A stretch of 64,000 bases of DNA from Budorcas taxicolor (lineage: Eukaryota > Chordata > Mammalia > Artiodactyla > Bovidae), in NCBI RefSeq assembly GCF_023091745.1, contig NC_068912.1, positions 56,944,567-57,008,566 on the forward strand, read 5' to 3'. The notes under the pieces were generated by a model that saw only the letters and a program-made list of their open reading frames with translations, ran no database searches and was not told where the DNA came from. Position 1 is the stretch's first letter. Every line of letters starts with the position of its first letter. Position numbers and translations under genes: made by a program. Shown here piece after piece: positions 58,072 to 64,000 of this stretch.

Positions 58072-58309
58072 AGCTAGGTTCAAAGATTACAGCTCTTGCT
58101 GGGTAACTCCCTCCATCAGCGCTGTATGGGTTTGGGAAACTGTTTCATTCTCTGCCCCAATCCTATCTAAGAGCAGTAACGGTTCCTTGCTGTCACTAGC
58201 CCTGGGGCACCTTGCCATTCCTTGGAGTCTTGTTATAATGATAGTATGTCTGGTTATGTAGAAACTGTTGTAAGTATTTCCTTCTTTAAGTATTCCTCAC
58301 TGGGAAAGG

Positions 58310-59270
58310 CGGTCAGGATGGCAAAGTAGGAAGAAGCAGAACTCATTTCCTCCCATGGACACACCAAGACTACAAATGCTTTGAAAACCATCTAAAGTAC
58401 TAGCATAAAAGATTTTCCAAGACCAAAGATATAAAGAAAACAACAATGAAACATGTAGGAGGGGCAGAGATGTGGCATGGTCAAGACTCATACCCCCGAG
58501 TCAGTGACCCACATATGGGGAGAATATCACAATCACAGAGGTCCTCTCCAAGGAGCAAAGAAATTGAGCTCCACATCAGCCTCCCTGGCCCAGGGGCCCC
58601 AAAGGGAACAAATGAGAATGCCTGGCTTCGACAGCCAATGGGATTTACAGTCAGAAGATCTAGAAAGCTAAAAGAAACAGAGATTTCACTCTTAAAGGAT
58701 TCATTCAAAAGCTCACATGCTGTAAGTCTCAGAGCAGAGGCAATAGTTTGAAAGGAGGTTTATTCAGATCTACTTGCTAATCTCAGGGAGCCTCCTAGGG
58801 AGACAGGAGGCAACTGGGACACCCCCTGGGGATGGAGATGCTGGTGGCAGCCCTTTTGGGGAGCATATTTAATCACAGTAACACTGGTACTTGAAACAGC
58901 CATTTTGGAATACTCTCTTTAATCTATTAGCGCCAGGGAGGAATACTCTCTTTAATCTATTAGCACCAGGGACCCGGCCCCTCCCAACAGTGGCCTGGCA
59001 TCCCCACACCCTCTCAGGATACAGCAAAAGCAGTTCTAAGAGCAAAGCTTATAGCAATGCAAGCTTGCCTCAGGAAATAAGAAAAATCTCATCAACCTAA
59101 CTTTATACCTAAAGGAACCAGAGAAAGAACAAGCAAAACCCAAAGTTAGTAGAAGGAACTAAATCATAAAAATCAGAGCAGAAATAAATGAAGCAGAGAC
59201 TAAAAAAGAAAAAAATCAATAGAAAAAATTAAAAAAAGAAACTAAGAATTGTGAAAACCAAGGAGAAATT
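58310..59270 (+). repeat. L1 remnant: 5' UTR-like part plus ORF2 fragment
   Basis: 58310-58440 (TCAGGATGGCAAAGTAGGAA, CATGGACACACCAAGAC) resembles a ruminant/L1M 5' UTR start. 59020-59270 (AAAAGCAGTTCTAAGAGCAA, CAAAACCCAAAGTTAGTAGA, ATCAGAGCAGAAATAAATGA) is L1 ORF2. The middle of the element is missing. The 33-bp tandem duplication at 58907 lies between them. Confidence 0.65.
58907..58972. repeat. 33-bp tandem duplication
   Basis: GGAATACTCTCTTTAATCTA begins unit 1 (58907-58939) and unit 2 (58940-58972). The units differ by one base (AGCGCC versus AGCACC). Confidence 0.95.
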
Positions 59271-59506
59271 GGTTGATAGAGCTTGGAGGAATGTTCTAGA
59301 TGAAGAGAACAACATGACCATAGGCCCGTCGGCCAGAAATTACAGGATGTGCTTCAGACACCATATAATAGTTCAATCCGACTACTGCAGACATGTGAGA
59401 ATTCTGTTTTTGCCACTCAGCCACAATTATTCATCCTTTTTCTACTGGAAATAATATGACATATTGTATTTTGAGAATAACCCCTCCCTGTAGTTATCTC
59501 ATTAGT

Positions 59507-59628
59507 GAAGTGAAGTCGCTCAGTCGTGTCCCACTCTTTGCAACCCTGGGGACTGTAGCCCACCAGGCTCCTCTGTCCATGGGATTCTCCAGGCAAGAAT
59601 ACTGAAGTGGGTTGCCATTTCCTTCTCC
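59507..59628 (-). repeat. Bov-A monomer with target-site duplication
   Basis: Single antisense Bov-A unit (GAAGTGAAGTCGCTCAGTCG to GCCATTTCCTTCTCC), no tRNA head. ATCTCATTAGT flanks it at 59496-59506 and 59629-59639. Confidence 0.95.
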
Positions 59629-60209
59629 ATCTCATTAGTAGTAAGAGATTGACAACCTTCAGCTTCTAATGCGGGTCCCAACTGGGTTCAGTTAGTCAGC
59701 ATAATCTAGCCCCAGAGTGACTGATTCAATGATGGGCATGTAACTCAATTTGGACCAGTGAGAATCAGAGGCAAGACCTGTGTTGAAAGTGACAGAGTTT
59801 TATCCAGAATTTAACTGTAAAGTCTCTTTCCACTGGATTTGAAATTAAGAGGATGTAGAGACAGGAGCTGCTGCAACCAGCTCGTGACCGTGAGGGCAGA
59901 GCTTGACTAAGAATGGAGCCAGCACAGCTGAAAGGCATCCCAAAGGTAGAAAGATAAAACCTCATTTCTGATCAATTTACTCCTGAAGCTGAAACAATCT
60001 GTGAGTAATCCATTAGCCAGTTAATTACGACATCAATGAATTCCCTTTATCTCTTGAGCCAGTTTAAACTAGAATTCCTATGTCTACTTAAAAACATAAG
60101 GGTTAAGACTAGGAAGATAGTTTGAATCCAGGACAAAGGATGTTGAATAGCAAGTCTTGAACTAGATTTCACAGGAAAAATTTTTGACAAGGATTGACGT
60201 AATTCTTCA

Positions 60210-60385
60210 ATTTCCTTTTAGGCTGTACAAAGCGGTTTTACATAAACTATCTTACTGAATCTTTAGTTTTCCAATGTCATACATATTATCTTCCATGAGG
60301 AAACTGAGTACCAGAAAGTCTAAATGACTTGCTTTAAAATGGTGCAGCTCATGAAAGAGCAAAGTGTCAGTTTTGGATCTTTCAA
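60210..60385 (-). repeat. MIR SINE remnant
   Basis: ACTATCTTACTGAATCTTTA, TTATCTTCCATGAGGAAACT and AATGACTTGCTTTAAAATGG resemble antisense MIR. Confidence 0.5.
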
Positions 60386-60399
60386 TTCTGAATCGTGCT

Positions 60400-60460
60400 G
60401 CTAAGATCTCCTGCATCACAGGTGGATTCTTCACTGTCTGAGACACCAGGGAAGCCCAAA
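60400..60460 (-). repeat. Bov-tA tRNA-head fragment
   Basis: Only the tRNA-derived end is present: TCTCCTGCATCACAGGTGGA, TTCACTGTCTGAGACACCAG, GGAAGCCC. The Bov-A body is absent, so this is a deleted copy. Confidence 0.75.
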
Positions 60461-60747
60461 GCTGTTTCACCAACATGCAAAAGAAAAAACAAAAGCCAAG
60501 CAAGCAAACAAAAAACACCTGAATCTGAAGACGTGAGGATCCTTACCCCCGAGATACCTTTCTGATTTCATGACCTGTCAGTGTTGGAATTCACATTTGG
60601 ACAGAATGAGGTGATGCTGGTATAGATCTCTTCTGATCCTTGGAATCATCTAGAGTGTATTGCCATGCAAAGAAGATGGGCTTCAAGTACATAAAGCTTG
60701 ACTGCTCCTTATCACTATGGCCACTGAGGAATTCATTTAATATTTCC

Positions 60748-60887
60748 TCATGCATTGGAGAAGGAAATGGCAACCCATTCCAGTGCTCTTGCCTGGAGAA
60801 TCCCAGGGATGGCGGAGCCTGGTGGGCTGCCGTCCATGGGGTCGCACAGAGTCGGACACGACTGAAGCGACTTAGCAGCAGCAGCAT
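60748..60887 (+). repeat. Bov-A monomer with (AGC)n end
   Basis: Sense: CATGCATTGGAGAAGGAAAT to CGACTTAGCAGCAGCAGC. It looks like the second half of a Bov-A2. Confidence 0.92.
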
Positions 60888-61114
60888 TTGTAAAACAGTG
60901 ATGACAATTGCTACCTCGTTTGGGTCAATATGAAAATTGAACAGGTAAAGTGTCTGTTACAATAGGCATCTGTAAAAGTTAGGTCTCTTTATTATGGAAG
61001 GTAGTAGAAGCAGGTTTTTGAATCAGTCTTGGTTTTAAATTTTCACTCTTTTCCTAACTAGCTCTATGCACCCACCTGTAGAGTTGGTTCTTTTTCTTTT
61101 TCAATCTGCTGGGT

Positions 61115-61326
61115 TTTTAAAATATTTATTTATGTGGCTGCACTGGATCTTAGTTGCATCATGTGGGATCTTTCGTTGCAGCACATGGACTCCTGATCAG
61201 TAGTTGTGGCACTCCAGCTTAGTTGCTCCTCGGCATGTGGGATCTTAGTTCTCTGACCAGGGATTGAACCCTGATCCCCTGTGTTGCAAGGTGGATTCTT
61301 AACCACTGGACCACCATGGAAGTCCC
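61115..61326 (-). repeat. CHR-1-type tRNA SINE
   Basis: Antisense: ATTTATTTATGTGGCTGCAC, CTTAGTTGCTCCTCGGCATG, GGATTGAACCCTGATCCCC (box B region) and TTAACCACTGGACCACCATG. Confidence 0.85.
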
Positions 61327-61554
61327 TAGAGTTGGTTCTTGAAGGACAGGTCTGTCCTTATCTCTGCAGAATCCACAGTGGCCCTAGGAGGCAGTCAGTA
61401 AATGTTTAAATGACAAGTTTCCTAAGCTTTAAATTTAAACAATTGAGATAAAATATATAGTACAAGTATAGTATAAGAAATCAGGATATAGCATGAAACA
61501 GTCCAATCCCTGGCCCATAGTAAGTGTTCAGAAAATCATAATTGAGTTGATTTC

Positions 61555-61690
61555 TATTGAATACTTACTTGTACCAGTCCCTGCTCTAAACACCACAGAT
61601 ATTCATACAATTCTCAACTCTCCATCCCTGTTTTACAGATAAAAATCAAAGCTTCATTTTTATTATTATCTAAATACTTGATGTCACTTT
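61555..61690 (-). repeat. MIR SINE fragment
   Basis: CAGTCCCTGCTCTAAACACC, TACAATTCTCAACTCTCC, CTGTTTTACAGATAAAAATC fits the antisense MIR 3' half. Confidence 0.5.
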
Positions 61691-62110
61691 AGGCCCCATG
61701 ACTTGTGAGTACAACTCTTTCCTTTTAAGGTTTGGGACCCTCAAGGAGTCTGATTCAGGGTCTGTTAAATTATGGCTTCTCTCTTTCCTTTTTTGCATTG
61801 TTAGAATGAAATAAAGCCTTCTTTCTTTAAGAACACAATGAAGACTTTCTTTTGATTTTCCTTCTCTTTCTCCCATTATTTCCAGAGTGAGATTGGCTTG
61901 CCTGAGGTTTTGTCTGGCAGGAGCCCTTTAATTCAGAGAAGGCCAACAACTCACTGAGCCGGCAGGCCTTTGCCCTCAGCTGGCTGACAGTGAAGCCGCA
62001 GTTGGACCTCCCAGCTGGGGTTGTCTTGCATTCTTTCCCCGAAATTGCATGCTGCCATCTGCTGGCCAAATCCAGTCATCACACCCATGTTTTCAAGGTT
62101 TCCAAATGAG

Positions 62111-62316
62111 GGTGCGGTGCATGGGGTCGCTGGGAGTCGGACACGACTGAGCGCCTTCCCTTTCACTTTTCACTTTCATGCATTGGAGAAGGAAATGGCA
62201 ACCCACTCCAGTGTCCTTGCCTGGAGAATCCTAGGGACGGGGGAGCCTGGTGGGCTGCAGTCCATGGGGTCGCAGAGTCAGACATGACTGAAGCGACTTA
62301 GCCCCAGCAGCAGCAG
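62111..62316 (+). repeat. Bov-A2 SINE, 5'-truncated
   Basis: Starts inside the first monomer (GGTGCGGTGCATGGGGTCGC), then the linker CACTTTCATGCATTGG and a full second monomer ending in an (AGC)n run. CAAATGAG at 62103-62110 and 62317-62324 suggests a target duplication. Confidence 0.9.
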
Positions 62317-64000
62317 CAAATGAGGCTCCAACTGTCTCTCACAACTGCTTCCCAAAACACCTTCAGGGGCTACCCCAGAGGTGAATTTAGCAGACAGACC
62401 AACGTGACAAGTCTGTGGACCTTGGTTCAAAGCTAAGATGCTCAGGCAAAGACTGTTGGTGGTTGATTTCCACTCAGGAACGTAGAAGTGAGTTTCCATT
62501 TCACTGTACTGGTGAAACCCCTCCACTAACTCTCCTCCTATCCTACAAGTATGCCATCTTGTCCAGAGCCACATGTTTTATACCCATCTCCATCTCCCAC
62601 CAACCTGACACTGTTTCATCCATGAGACTTGAATTACCATAACAATCCTTTACAGGAACGTTTGGTAAAACAGCCACACTCAGAAAAGTCTTCTATATCC
62701 TTCTCCCAGGTCTCCCAGAGACTCCGTTCAAGTTTTCCCAGTTGTCTCAGAGGTTCCTCTGCAACAATGGACTTAATCCAAAGACAGGTGCTGTTCCTCA
62801 TGTCGTGTTCTCTTGGTATCTTTCAATCTGGAACATTCCTCACTTTTTGACTTTTATAACCTTGGCATCTGTTGGGGTGCAGTCCCTGGCCTACAATCCT
62901 TGTAGTTGCCCAGACTCAAGACCAAAGAAAGAGCCCAGAGACAGTGACAGGGACATCAGTGGCTTTTTGGATAAGGGATCTTACATGTCCAAAGCGAAGG
63001 GTGCTGGAGCAACATCCCACCATGGTCAGCAGACAGCAGGCAGGGCATGGCAGCAATCTCTGCTTCTTGGGGGAGAAGGGGACTACTATTTATAGGTGAA
63101 TTGACGTCAGGTTGGTTCATCTGTTATGAGGGGAAACCAGCAGCTAGCACAGGGGGCAAGCATGTAACCAGTTACTGATTAAGCCCTGTAATTAAGAGGC
63201 TAGATAGTCATGTGAGTGAAGCAGGAACTGGCAGAGCAGGAAATGAGCAGAGAGCAAGAGAACAGTCATCTCGAGTGACCTGACCATGCTTTCCACCCCT
63301 ACATCCCCTTGCCGTCTTGGTCTGCCCCTTTTCCATGCTATCCCTGGGCTCAGGTATGTAGAGGTGCACTGCAACCCAGATACCACAAATGCAGTACAGA
63401 GACAGACAGCTAGAGAGTAAAAAGATGGGCAAACTTTGGAGCCAGGTGCTTGTTGGGTCAATTTTTTTCATGGAAGCCCAGAGGAGGATAACAAGGGTGT
63501 CTTACTGACCTCGCAAACTCATTTCACAGTGATGCCACTGTTATCCCTGAATCCTCAAATCCTAGTCAAGCCTCTGATCAGACTAGTGATGAAATGGAGA
63601 CATTTAACAGGCACAGTACAGGGAAGATTGTAACCATTAGCCAGACTTCAAGCAGTAACAGCATTCTAGGTCATACCACCCCTGCCCATGGGCTTTGTCC
63701 TGGCCAGCAGCACCGTCCTGCCTGTCCACCCTCAGTGCCCACAGCCAGGGCCGAATCAAGGAGAGGTGGCTTAACAACAGACCACAGTACAGTGGTGCCT
63801 GTCTCCAGTAGGGGCCCGGATTAGTTACCTTTGGAGTCTCAGACGGGCCAGGTAGAATATAGGTGAAACATGTTAAGTCTCTTTCTAATCCTATTCCCCA
63901 TGAAGAAGCAAACCCAAACCAACGGGGACTTACCTGCCAGCCCCAGGGCCTTTCTGTGGTGTGTTCCCCTCTGTGTAGACCCTGTGGCCAGGGTAAAAGT

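Larger units (their letters stand above)
53037..64000. other. Intergenic region distal to the HNRNPA1 pseudogene
   Basis: No functional gene is recognised. It contains a MaLR LTR with nested BovB, MIRs, another BovB end, an L1 remnant and SINEs, each listed. Nothing is recognised in 53040-54280, 55400-56330, 56560-57020, 58075-58300, 59640-60200, 61330-61550, 61700-62100 and 62330-64000. The short ORF at 53558-53746 (62 codons) is unrecognised and lacks supporting context. 62860-63460 is repeat-like in feel but not assigned. Confidence 0.7.

Noticed and set aside
1..64000. CRISPR arrays, operons, phage or bacterial mobile elements
   Set aside because: None seen; direct repeats in the window are SINE/LINE copies and the genes have mammalian splice structure.

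Overview
The window is mammalian nuclear DNA from a ruminant (Pecora, most likely a bovid). The diagnosis rests on the interspersed repeats: many Bov-tA and Bov-A2 SINEs, 3' pieces of the RTE-type LINE BovB, and CHR-type tRNA SINEs, over a background of old L1, MIR, MaLR-LTR and Tigger remnants. There are no bacterial features and no CRISPR array.

Two protein-coding loci share a divergent CpG-rich promoter. On the minus strand, 6592-6469 is the first coding exon of HS2ST1 (heparan sulfate 2-O-sulfotransferase 1); everything from 6468 down to base 1 is its intron 1. On the plus strand, SELENOF (15-kDa selenoprotein, SEP15) is complete: coding exons 7542-7625, 13843-14010, 27513-27576, 39003-39052 and 41492-41623. 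Together they encode 165 residues with selenocysteine at position 96 (in-frame TGA, 27546-27548). The 3' UTR (41624 to about 42350) carries a SECIS element at 42189-42270 that folds well by hand and a poly(A) signal at 42329. The two start codons are 950 bp apart.

From 42.35 kb to 64 kb no functional gene is recognised. This stretch holds a full-length processed pseudogene of HNRNPA1 (minus strand, 51248-53023) with a 13-bp target-site duplication, a Tigger DNA transposon remnant (44.4-45.05 kb), a BovB piece nested in a MaLR LTR (54.28-55.40 kb), a decayed L1 (58.3-59.27 kb), and many SINEs.

The genes act separately: HS2ST1 sulfates heparan sulfate in the Golgi, and SELENOF is an ER-lumen oxidoreductase-like partner of the glycoprotein folding sensor UGGT. 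Their link here is the shared promoter. No undescribed gene system was found. The points most worth checking are a hairpin 3 nt after the Sec codon, upstream AUGs in all three frames of the HS2ST1 leader, a duplicated ~210-bp segment in SELENOF intron 2, and several nested or duplicated repeats. Repeat family names come from recalled consensus features, not from a database search, and repeat edges are approximate unless a target-site duplication fixes them.
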